Assembly: GCF_040807025.1 (NCBI RefSeq) | Contig: NC_090942.1 | Location: forward strand, 68,404,911 to 68,468,910 | DNA: 64,000 nt | Reading direction: 5' to 3' | Source of the DNA: Struthio camelus | Taxonomy: Eukaryota > Chordata > Aves > Struthioniformes > Struthionidae | Part shown: positions 48,101-60,100 of the stretch, piece by piece | Numbering within the stretch: position 1 is the first letter of the stretch | Layout of the letters: each line of letters begins with the position of its first letter | The notes under the pieces: model-generated | The model's input: only the letters and a program-made list of their open reading frames with translations | Told to the model about the DNA's origin: nothing | Databases searched by the model: none | Made by a program: the position numbers and the translations under genes

Positions 48101-51100
48101 AATGAGCAGCAAACATGCCAGGCCCGGGTGACTGGGGAGAAGCAAATGAGGTTGTATTGGTCTCAGTAGTAGAGCTGACCTGTCATGTAACCCTGGCAAA
48201 AAGGCCTGTGCTGCTGGCATGTGAATAACTGGAATTTTTCTTCCCCAATGGGATGAACAGGGTGACTCTGGAGGCCCCCTCGCATGCATGAGACCCAGTG
48301 GTGCCTGGACCCTGGCTGGTGTGGTGTCCTGGGGGGTTGGCTGTGCAAGGGGTTGGGATACCCTGAAGAGGCGCACCATGGCCCGGGGCTCCCCAGGCAT
48401 CTTCTCCCGGATGGCTGCATTTGTGGACTTCATAGCTCAGCACATGAAACCCGGTAGGTGCGAGGACCTTGAGGCTTTTCTCTTATCTGTTCACCATAGG
48501 GATTCAAAATTGTCCTGCTATTTCTGTCTTCCCCCCTCTACCCACAGCAGTTCTGTTTCGTTTCCACCCACTTCGTAAGTAGCAAAGTATTTTCTGAAGT
48601 TGGGATGGTAGAAACAAAAGTTTGAATAGATGCTTCCCCCTTCAGAAACACTGTTACAATAGCAGCATTGACCTTCACGTCCTCTGAGCGGAAAAGCAGA
48701 AGGCTACTCAGGCTGCCCGCTTTCTGGATGAATGCAGTTCTTCTCATTCAGAAGTGTCCCTCGAGCACTGAGTGCCCATCCTGTTCTCGTGAAAGCTCTT
48801 TAAGTGCTTGCCAGCTAAAGAGCTGAGCTGCTGTTGTGTTCCTGAAATGGCACACAGGATTGATCAGGGGTTATCTCCTAATCAAATGCAACTTTGAACA
48901 CGTATGGGAAGAGGTGCACTGGATTAAGTGCATCAGTTTTAGTGGCTTATCAGAAGTGCCTTTCATAGCTAGGCATAGGCCTAGCAACTCCCTGCAGGCC
49001 GCTTGTGTTAGCACTACAATAATCTTTATAGAAAAAAATACAAGTTATTAAAAAGATGTCATTATTTCCATCATAGCTGTCAAAGCTGGGGTGTTGGTTA
49101 TAAATAACACCTGACCTATTGCAGCTTGCTGGGGCTCCTTAATGATTATGCTTTCTAAAGGGGACTGTGTGCAGCTAGGAATGCACCTCTTAATTGGAAT
49201 GATAACTATAAGGAGTAGAAACCATGTGGCTACAAACAAAGTGGTTGCGTTAGCCTTTGCAAAGCAGAACTATCAGGATTCACACAAATCAAATGCCCAT
49301 GGAAGATGAAGAGGATACTAATGTAAAAAGTGTTCAATTAAAAATAAACTTGGAGGCAGTTATTTCAGTTCTTAGTAGGGTAAATGAACGCAGGCCTACT
49401 GTGTTAGGAGGACAGCTTCAGAGATCTGGGGAGGTTTTTAAATAGCGCTTTGGGAAGAAATTGCGTTAGCATCTGAGACTTCTCTCAGCTGCATGTGAAG
49501 CGTTTTGTGTTTGAAACAACTATAGTGCCATAGCCTGTGCCTTGACTGATAGTGTCTGTATTGAAATATCCTTTACAATGCTTTTCTCTCACTAGCTGCT
49601 GCGCCAAGCCCTCTTTCTGCACCAGCTCAGTGCAGTTCCCAAGGCATACTGGTTTTTGGAGAAAGCGGTCGTGTTCAATACCCGCAGTCTTTGGAGGATA
49701 ATTACCCTGACAACAGGTATCTGCTCTGGTAGCCACACACTGGATTTTCTGCAGAGCACCTATTGAAGCATTTTCTAGTGCTCGGAAGCACTCCTGACCA
49801 CTGTTGGTCTGTTGCCCAACGCTGGCTGGGGAACAGCTTCCAGAAGTGTCTGGATTACAGTGGGTGTGTGTTCTCTGCTATGCAAACCTCCCCTCCCCCC
49901 CCCCTTTTTTTTTTTTGCTGGGCATGACAGCACTGAGGACAGGAAGACACAAAGTTTGTTTATAAAATAGATTCTATATGAGCCACACTCATAAAATTGT
50001 GGCTGGAGATCTGTTATACCCTTTATCCTTTGTAGTCTCATCATATATATGTCAGCTCATGCTAAAAGGCTTTTAGCTCTTGCAAGATGCACAGGAATGA
50101 GGTGACCTGGCATGACAGTGTGTCCTTTCCTTACAGCAACTTTGAGTTGTACAAATGTCAGTCCCCACCCAGTGCTGAGCAAATTCACAGCAATCACTTG
50201 CTATTGGTGACTCTCTTCCCAGGCAGCTTATGTCAAGAGAGAAAATGGTAAACTTTGCCAACTGAAGCTGGTGACATCACTCATCAGCTTGTGGCCTGTG
50301 CTAGCAGGAAAGTGGTCACTGGAGATCCCCAACCAAAGGTGGGACCAATGAGGGTTAAGCTCAGACATGTGGATACATGCCTTTACTATTGCTTGCTTTT
50401 AGCCTGTGCATCTGGAATATAACAGTGCCAGAAGAGAAGATCATCTTGATACACTTCACCAAACTAGACATAGAGAGCCAAGTCGGATGTGACCGTGACT
50501 ATGTGTCCCTCTATTCGAACAGAAGAGAGCTAGTCAGTAAGTCTCTGTGCCTTGAAGTGAGGGTTACTGGGTGCAATCTCTTGCCTTTGCTGTGAACAAT
50601 AGCAAATCTAGCCAGCTTTTGAGAAGCCTTTTGTATTTTGCACTGCAATCCTAACTGAGCGAGAAGGGCACCCCAGCGGAGCACAGCAGGTGGGACTGAG
50701 GCACATATTCATATTTGCGCGGGCATTCAGGGTAGGGTCATGAGCTAAAAGTGTCTCAAAAAATGTTTTACAGCTGAACTTAACTGGTGTGTGCCCGAGT
50801 GAGTTTCTGGTGCTGGAGTGTGTTAGTGAAGCCAGCAAGTGTTGTGTGTTGGAGACAGTGCATAAGTTTGGCTGTTTGTCTCAAACTTGATTATATGACA
50901 CAATAAATATGCAGACTACTTAGTAACTGTAGAGAGTAGACTAAAAGGAAAGTGGTCTGTTGTCACTCTATGAGGCGCTCTTGATTGCGCACTCAGAGTA
51001 AGTGTTTCATGCAAATATTGTCTGCTTCTCTGCTCTACCTTAGTATTAATAGTTACGTGCTAATAATAGCCTAATGGTAATCCTTAGACCATGCAATTCA

Positions 51101-54100
51101 TCCTCCAGGAATGTTCATATGGTTGTTTTGGATGAAGTCCCATTTCTTTAGTTTCTCTCTACAGCCTCTAAATACTTTCAGGTAGTTAAACCAGACTAGT
51201 GTCTCTCTTCAGTGTGAGAAGAGACCTTCCTAATGGGATCTAGTGTAACGAACAGCTAAGATTTGCTTGAATGAATGTATGCTCTGTCTACGCTTAACAC
51301 CAGCTCCATGTCTTCCCTCAGGTAAGGTCTGTGGGGATGTGCTACCAGCCCCTCTGCTGATAGAGTCGAACAGAGCTACTGTCAGGTTTGTTTCTGATGA
51401 AGGCAATGCTGGCCGTGGTTTCGAGCTCACCTTCACAGCCATCCATAAGGATTCTGAAGCAGGTGACCTTGTCTATGCTGTAGAAACTCCTTTAACCTTC
51501 TTTCTGGCCCCCTTAAAGCAACCACTATCTTTAGTGTGCCTGGGTGCTTTAAGAATCAAGTTGATGTAGGTTTATTAAAAACACTGTATGATTCCTTCTA
51601 TCAAATCTATCTCCTTTCTTGTCTGTAGGTTCAGGCTGTGGGAGCGTTGCAATGTTAGTGGAAGAGGGGAAGATTGATACTGCTAATTACCCTGGCTTGT
51701 ATCCCAGGAACACAAAGTGCCACTGGCTCATTGAGGCTCCAGTAGAGTATGTCATAAAGGTAATAAAAGGAGAAACTGCTTAAACATCTGCACTAAGAAC
51801 TATTCAGGGAAGCAGGTCAATAAAATCCTGCCAAGAACATCTGACACGCAAGTCTGTAAACTGCGAGGTTTCCAGGTCACTGACTCTTCAAAGGGCCTAT
51901 TTTGCCAATTAGGCATTGCCTCTGAGCTGGTGTATGGAGCTGCTGTAACTGCTCCATAATGACTGTGGTAAGTGCTTGCAGTTTGTAGGTACTGATCTAA
52001 TCTATAGATAGCTTTATCTTGAAGTTCAGTATGGAGTTTTGGGGGCAAGGAAAAGGTAGAGATCGTGCTGCAAACAGCATAGTCATCCTTTTCCTCAAGG
52101 CAGTGCCAGAGCCACCAAGCTGCTCCTTAGCTCTATACCAAGATGTTTGCTTCTTGCTGTACGTGAGCTGTGTGTTAATAGTTCCCAATCATCATACCAG
52201 CATCCTTTCTTATTTTTACTGCCTGTCACTGTGCAGCAAGCATCCTAGTGGACTAGTCCCACCCTCTGATAGAAGTCACACTGCCATCTTGCATTGCTGA
52301 AAGCAACATCTTTCTCCTATTGTCTTGGCTAAGCAGAGGAAAAATTGTAGGCCTAGGGCTGTTCAATGGCATGCGGACCTGTTATTTGGGTTGTCATTGC
52401 TGTGTTTATGTGAGAATTTGCTGTCTGGAAAAAAAAAATAGGAGGGGGGAAGCCCCCTCACTCCCCCATGCTTGAAGGCAAAGCTCTGCCAAGGGCACTT
52501 CATATGGAACACGGAGCCTTTGACGTACATTGGATGTTGCAGTAAAGATGTAGTAAGTGTGATACAGTAAAGATGACCTGAGAAATCCCTTAAGGCAAAG
52601 CTTAGGCCTGCTTCATCCTCTGCACCCCTATTCTGTAGCTCTGCAGAGAAGGAGCAGTCAGGACAGTCCAGCCGAGGTCTCCAGCTGACAGAGTTTGGAT
52701 GCAAAATGTGACCCCTCAGCAAGCGAAGCTATGCCCAAATTCTCCCTAACTTTTCTCCAACATTGCTAAAAGGTTAAGTACTTCAGTTATTAATCCAGCC
52801 TTGATGACTGATTCAGTTTGGCTTGCCTCCTTTACAGCTGGAGTTTGAAGACTTTGCTGTTGAACTGAGCCCAGGCTGTATTTATGATTCGGTTACTGTT
52901 TATGGTGATGCAGAAGAGGAAAACCAGTTGGGTGAGGACTGATTGCTTCAGTCTTAAATTAGAATTCACTATAAAAACAGGCTTTTTATCATCAAAGCAC
53001 TTTCTCCAGTAATGTGGTACTTACCTTGCCCTTTCAGGGATATGTCAAGTGTTTCTGCAGTAACCTTGATGTTTCTGCCCTGCACTTAGTGCTATGGTTG
53101 AGCTCCATCAGCACAGGAGTTCCCATGTCCTGGTGGAGGCAGTGCCTTGCCAGGAAGAGCTGGCTGACATTGAGGGGCCAGTACAGGACCAAACTGATGT
53201 TCTGCTGTGGCTCCAGCAAAGCGTACAAGTGTGTCCTGCTGTACCTTGTCCTCTAAGGCAGCAAGAGAAACTCTACTAAGTGTCACTTACGAAGATAAAA
53301 CTTAAGGCAGAGTGACAGAACTACTGCTGATTGGTATATAATGCCACTGAAGTAGAGATGAATTCTTTATGAATTGAACCAACAGTGCTGGAACTTCAGT
53401 AATGAAAAATTGCTAACCTTAGGGCATCATACTGCTGTGCTTTCAAAAGGAAACATTTTTCATTTATTCACTTTACAACTACTTCAGTTTTATTGATACT
53501 GAAATTTTAACATAAGTGGAAAATGTTCTTAACCCTCCTTTCTTGAGGAAAACTGTTTGCAGATCTTCATGCTTGGACCAAACTGAAGCATGTTGCAATG
53601 CTTCAGTTGCTTAAGAAACAGCTTCCAGGCATTACACTTGCGTTAGCTGAGCTCTATCCCTTCTTAAGGTGAAAAGCAATCTGGTGCTCAACAAAGACAC
53701 TTGAGTCAAATTTTGGCTGCCTCTTCACAGGCTGATATGTGACTCAAGACAGATTAAGATGGTGAGGGAGTGGTGCTCTTTTCTCTACAGAAAATAAGCT
53801 GAATACCAGGCTTGCATTGTCCTGGTATTGCCACTGACAAGTGACCTTACCTTCTGTTTTGTGGTGGTAATTTAGCTTCATGTTTACAAAGTGCTGACTA
53901 AGTATTAATAGTAGAGCTCCCCTGGAAAAGAAATCTCACTTTCAATGGAAATCAGAACATATTTAAACAGGGAAAGGTTGACAAAACAGAACATGGAGCC
54001 CTTTTGGGGAAAGAAAACTCTTAGCATCCTGAAGCACTTCACTCAATGCTTTCCAGTACAAGTTTGCCTTAGGAAATTTTACTTCTTACAGGAAAACTCC

Positions 54101-57100
54101 TTTGGAATGTGCTGCAAGCTTTCAGCCCAGCTTTAATTATGGGACTCCCATATGCTCTGCAAATGAGTGCTCTCGAGAGGAAGGAGCAAGCTCTACAAGT
54201 CCTTCTCTAAGCACATAGCTCATTTGGGAGAGACTTTACTTGTATCCCATAGTGACAGAAAACACAGTTCTCTGTGCAGTTTTTGTGCAATGGAGGGTAT
54301 TCACACTGAGATTACTTCTAACTCTACCAGGAGAGAACAAGGATTATATTTGTATACCTGTAGCATAGTTATAGTATGCTAATTCTGGCTGCTCCCACTT
54401 TGTACTGGGGTTCCTTACTGGGGTAGCTAAAGAACATTGTCATGCAAATGTCTTCTGGAAAAGTTTTTGCTTTTAGAAAGTCATGAAGCTTCCAGATTGT
54501 CATGGCTTCTTTTTTTTGAAACCTAGATTAGCTAAAGCCAGAAGTGCCTAAGTGGTGATATTTCTCATTTTAAGTAAGCCTATTCTTTCCCACAGCTAAT
54601 CTCTGTGGATTCTCAACTCCTAAAGCAGTACTGAGCCCTGAGAATATGATGCTGGTGCATTTTCAAAGCGATGGGGAGAACAGCTTCAGAGGATTCAGAG
54701 CCAGGCTCGCTTTTGTTCATTCAGGTTAGCAGAGACGCTTGCTGTGTGCAACAACGTCTACATCATCTGCATCTATTTTTAGACTCCTGAGCTTATTTTT
54801 TTAGACTAATCCTGCTGCAGTCTGTCAGAGTAATGTTTAAACAGAATACTGCTTGTAGTTGAGTGCCCTCCGCTGAATAAGGGAGATGAATCAAGCTTTT
54901 TCCTCTGAGAAATGACTAACTTCTGTCACCTGAAATGAGCAGCCTTGTTAATTCTGTCAGTCTGATTTCTCCCCCACCTTAAATCTCATTATACAGGAGA
55001 GCCTTGAACCTGGGGGTGAGTCTGCTGTTATTGCTTCCTCATATCAGGAGCATGCCAGCTGCTGCTTTGGGGGTGGTGGGGTGAATAACATTTCCCTTCC
55101 AGAGTAGAGATTTTTTGGTGGGGGGGCAGACAGGCTGGAGATGTTGATGCAAGTCAGGGAGAGCTGACTCTTTTTTTTCTCTCTTCTAGAAGAAGCAGGA
55201 AGAGAAGATTTGGGGTCAACTACTGTACCAGTGTTGCCTCTGAAAGATGTCCTCTTGGGTAAAGAAATTAAACTCTGCTCTGTTGTTCTGTTTTTAGAAG
55301 CTTTCCCCTAATGTATAACAGGATTTTGGCATGAGGTAGATGCTTTCAGACCTGACATCCTCTCTTGTGCAATTCCTGTACAGAAGAAAAGCAGTAGGGA
55401 AATGCCTTGTCTCCTCCTCTATACAAGTAGCAGGTTCTCGCTGTTCTGCTTGCACGTACTTCCTATCTGCAGTGGGAAACATGGGGTGAGAGGATGAGAC
55501 CTGCTTTCGGTGCCTGAGTCTTGCTTGCTCTCCAAAGTGTTAACCTCCTCAGTATTCAAGTTTTCAGTTAACTGTACTATTTCCTTCCCCAACACATTCC
55601 AGACAGAACAGACAAATTTGGTATCTCCTGCATCTTTGATCTAGCTGTATCCACCATGTAAGATTATCCAACAAAATAAGAAACTTGCATTTAAGCTCTG
55701 CTGATTAGGTCTCTGCTGTCTTGCAGGTGCCTGTGGACTTCCTGCTGTCGCTCCCTGGTGGCTGTTCAAACACCTTACCAGGGGTGAAGAGGCCTGCCCC
55801 CACTGCTGGCCTTGGCACGGGGCCTTGAAGTTCCTTGGAGACTACCAGTGTGATGGGGTTGTCATCAGCCCTGTGTGGCTGCTGACAGCAGCCCACTGCA
55901 TGCAGCTGTGAGCGTTGCATGGCCAGCGTGTCCCTGGTGGCCAGTGCTCCTCTGGGCTGGGATGTGAACAGCCTTACTAATGTGACTACCCACAAATTAC
56001 ATCCATGTGTCTGCTTCCTCTGCTATGTTTTCTGCCTTTCCTCTTACTGCTGATTTTAGAGCTAGCACTGTTTTGGTTTTGCCTGTGCTTGATCTGTCTG
56101 ATTGCAGAGCTGATGTAAAGCACTTGTAGTGAGAAGCTCTTACTCAGCAGTCCCAGGAATAAGTGACTAATTAGAGAAGAGCCAGAAAGAGTGTGTGACA
56201 GCTGAATAAGGGAACTGTAAGGCTGACTAAGTAGCTCCAGCATGTTTGCTTTTGTTGTACAGGTCCAATAAATCCTTATACTGGACTGTGACAGTAGGAG
56301 ACCATGATAGAGCCCTGAGAGAGTCAACAGAACAGGTAAGAAGTAAGCAATACCATTAAAATTGCTGGCTGCACTGCATTCATCTTTACAGATCTTTTGG
56401 AGGAATCTGGTGTGCGTAAATAACATGGTGCTGACAGCAAGACAAAATAACCAATATATGGCACATGTTCAGGGATGAGAAGGAAATCCAGTAACTCTGG
56501 TCTCATAGCTAACTTGCAGCCTTTGGAAGTGTTTTATATCTGTCTCTTACTATTATCACTAAAAAATCTAGCAGATGACTGAGTGTTCTCAAGGTCTTAC
56601 TCTCTTGGTGCTGAGCAATATATCTATAAAAAGCTTGCTGACTAGTCCCTCTTAGGGAGGGGGAAGAGGAAATCCATGTAGAAAAGAAGCAAAAGAGATT
56701 CACATTAGACTTCTGCAAAACCTTCCTGGCTTGTGTTTGCACAATGACAGAGTCTTTCTAGGCTGAGGAGATTTAAATAAGCTGTCCCAGCAATCTTGGC
56801 AACTGAGAAGCGGGGGATTTGTCTAAGTTCTCATACCTTTTTGTTTGTTTTCATGAAATATTTGGAGTCTTCAGTCTGGCAATTGTTTGAGAGATTTTTT
56901 TGGCTCTCTTCCTTTACAGGTATGCTTTCAGAAAGCACTTTGAAGGGTAGGTTATTCCTTCTCTGCCCTAACCCCTCCTGTCTTATTACAGATGAGACGG
57001 GTGAAAACCATTGTGGTGCACCCTAACTTTGACATAGCGAGCTACGACTCTGACATTGCCCTGGTTCAGCTAGATGTCCCTCTGGAGTACAATGCTGCTG

Positions 57101-60100
57101 TGAGGCCAGTGTGTTTGCCCAACAGCACTGAGCCCGTATCTTCCTCTTCCCTCTGCACTGTGTCTGGATGGGGGATCATTGAAGATGGTGGGTCTTCTGA
57201 TTTTTGCCTACTTGTCCATTATTAGCAGAATGTACTTTTCTATCTTGACTATTCAGACTTACCCTAGCAATTGCTCTTTTCTAAGGTGGGACGGTTTGTG
57301 CCTTAGTTCAAGCCTCATTGTGAGTGAAGGGGAGATCTCTTCATTTTAATAACTGTATAGGAATGCAAGCAACTCTTATAGTGAGTAGAAGTCACTTTGT
57401 ATGGAAAACCTTGGACTAAATAGAGCGCTGACTTATACCTGCAGAACCTGAACTTGAGATTAATTAGTTTCTTTGGCAAAGTAACGAGCATCAGTTTCTG
57501 CCCTGGATGGGATGAACTGACAGCCCTTTTGTCAGATGATTGCCTCCTGCAACTGGAAGAGTAGACATATGAGTAAGCTGTAAGCAGAAGGCTTGGACAA
57601 TCTGAAGTGAGGTCTCTTTGAGTTGCCCTGTTGGATCCAACTTGCTCTAGATGTGGGCGGCGGGAGACTCATATCTGCTAGGTGACTCCTTTCTGATGTT
57701 TGTAGTGGTGAGCTTTCTAGCTCTGCAAAAGTATGGTGTAAATATCGTGCAAGTGTTTTGCCCGTTTCTTTCCCATGCAGATGGAAGCCGAGCAAGGCGA
57801 CTGCAACAGATACAAGTTCCTGTACTTGAGAATGAGGTCTGTGAGAGGAACTACTACTTAAATCACCCTGGAGGGATTTCAGCTAGGATGCTTTGTGCAG
57901 GCTTTGTTTCTGCTGGAGGGAGGGATTCCTGTCAGGTGAGGTGAAACAAGAACTGAGTGCTCTTGAAGGTGTCTGCTTCTGTCTGCATGCAGATGTTGAT
58001 AGATCATCTGGAGGAAGGGGTGGGAGAAGATGGTGGGGGGCGGGAGGGAAGAGGACATTGTACATCAAATGGCAATTAAAAGCTCTAACAGTTGTCCATT
58101 CCAGGGATGGATAGCACTTACAAAAGTAGTAGGTACAGTTGATCTATACTGGATATTTATGCAAGGCACAGTGCTGCTTGAAACTATGACCACAGATCTT
58201 AGTAATGTTTCTCTAGACTGTAATTTTTGAGACCTGTGATGGAGAGGATGTTTTGCCTTTACGCTTCCTGAAGCCTCTCTCTTAGCTCAGTGAAATGCAT
58301 TCTAATTGTAGCTTGCTTGCAACCTCTTCCAAGGCCCTTTCTCAATAAGAGGAATTATGATTTCTATTGGTTCTTCTAAAGCTTCCTGTATTTAGAGCAC
58401 TATCCAGGAACTAATCTCCCTGAAACCATGTCCAAGCAGGTAAGAACAGCTGAGGAAATAAAAGACAAAGTAATTTTGACTAAGGCACTGTCAAGCTAAA
58501 ATGCAGACCCTGCTTAATACTGCAGTCTTCTAGCAGACTGCTAAATGACATGTACCTTAAAATGATTGGTCTTAGCGTAAGTCTTCAGCGTGTGCTCAGT
58601 TTTTATTCCACGCTGCCCTGCTGATGACCAAATCTTTAAATCAATCTCTTCATTTCAGATTGTGGATGAATTGTGCCAGGAGCTATATACCCTGTTCTTG
58701 CAAGGAGGTTTTTTCTTGTCAAATCTGATCTGTCACTGTTCTCTTAGCTTTCAGCATTGTGGAGGCCAAACAAAATAACCGAGTCCACTGGTCTCTGGTT
58801 CTTAGGGTGGTTCTGGCGGCCCTTTGGTTTGCAACAAGGAAAATGGACAATTTATTCTTTATGGCATTGCCAGCTGGGGAGTTGGCTGTGCCAGATCAAG
58901 GAAACCAGGAGTTTATTCGAGGGTAAGGTCTTTCCTGGAGTGGATCAGACTAACAATGAAAGGTGAGTTTTCCTTGTCTAAACAAACTGTCCCGAATGTA
59001 TCCCTTTGTGGAAAATCTTCTAGGTACATTGAGTTTTTTCCTGGAAAATTTTTCTGATGGAACTTGAAAGAAAAAATCCAAGTGGCTTCATTGATTTCCT
59101 GCAGGAAGTCCCTACTTCCTCCTCATTTTTCCCCTAAACGAAACTTGGTGGAAACTGGAATGGGATTTTTAGGAAATTGGGATGGGATTATCTGATGGGA
59201 TATTTGAAACAGTTTGGCTCTTTGGGATCTCAAGTCCTTTTTTTCCCCCCCCCTGTTAAATAAACTGATCTATCATTCAAGAGAAATGTATCACTTTGGA
59301 CTTTGGCTCAAAGTAGTTGCACTGGGAAAAAGCTGATGCCAAACATGTGTCTTCCAAAGTCTTATCCCTTGCTCTTCTCTGCACATGCATGCATACAGCC
59401 AGGAGCATAATTCTCTTTAGTGAATAGCTTTGATTGCCCCACCACATTTCTTGGGAAAAAGAGGAAAGCTAATCCTGGACCGAGTTTTCATATTCCTACC
59501 CATCCTGTATTTTATTATTTCTATTAATGGAAAATAGAGGATTTCTTGTAACAAGAATATGTTTTTGCTGTATCCTGAATAAAGTGTGGTGCAGTTGTGA
59601 ACAGGAAATTAAAGTAAATACTAAAGAAAAGAATATAGTAAGGATAATGCTCCATTCACTTAATTCAGTTGACAACAGTACAAAGCAGAAGAATGAGTTC
59701 TCAAATGTTGTTTTTCCCTCGCAGGGTCATTCTTAGTCCCATATTGACCTAAAAGAGAAATGTTAATACAGGTGCGAATTCAGTATGAGAACTGTCTGCT
59801 AAACTAATAAAATCCATTGAAAAAGTAGTTATTACTTGTATAGTAGCCAGATCATCTCTACAAGTAAGCTGAGAGCTGGCTGGAGATCTCTTCCATTCAC
59901 TTGAATCTAATGCAACTGGCTGCTGACCGTTGGCTATCAGCTATAACAGCTTTTGTGGATTTAGTGTAGGTCAGGCAATTCATGCAGGAGAATTGTATAG
60001 CTCTGTAGTTGCAAAACCTTCCCAGTGGTGGAAGCTTTAGTATTGCATATGCATCTTTACGTGCAGCTTCATGCAAAAGGTTCAAAGCTCCAAGGGCTCT

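Larger units (their letters stand above)
39186..58805 (+). other. OVCH1 introns 1-18
   Basis: Eighteen GT-AG introns of about 0.17-2.5 kb. Longest: 39186-41319, 42538-44994 and 52932-54595. Apart from a (CT)n repeat near 39633 and a C/T run near 49888, I see no element, RNA gene or further exon. Long open frames on the minus strand opposite exons (47665-47024 and 45247-44789) are shadows of GC-rich exon regions. Confidence 0.8.
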
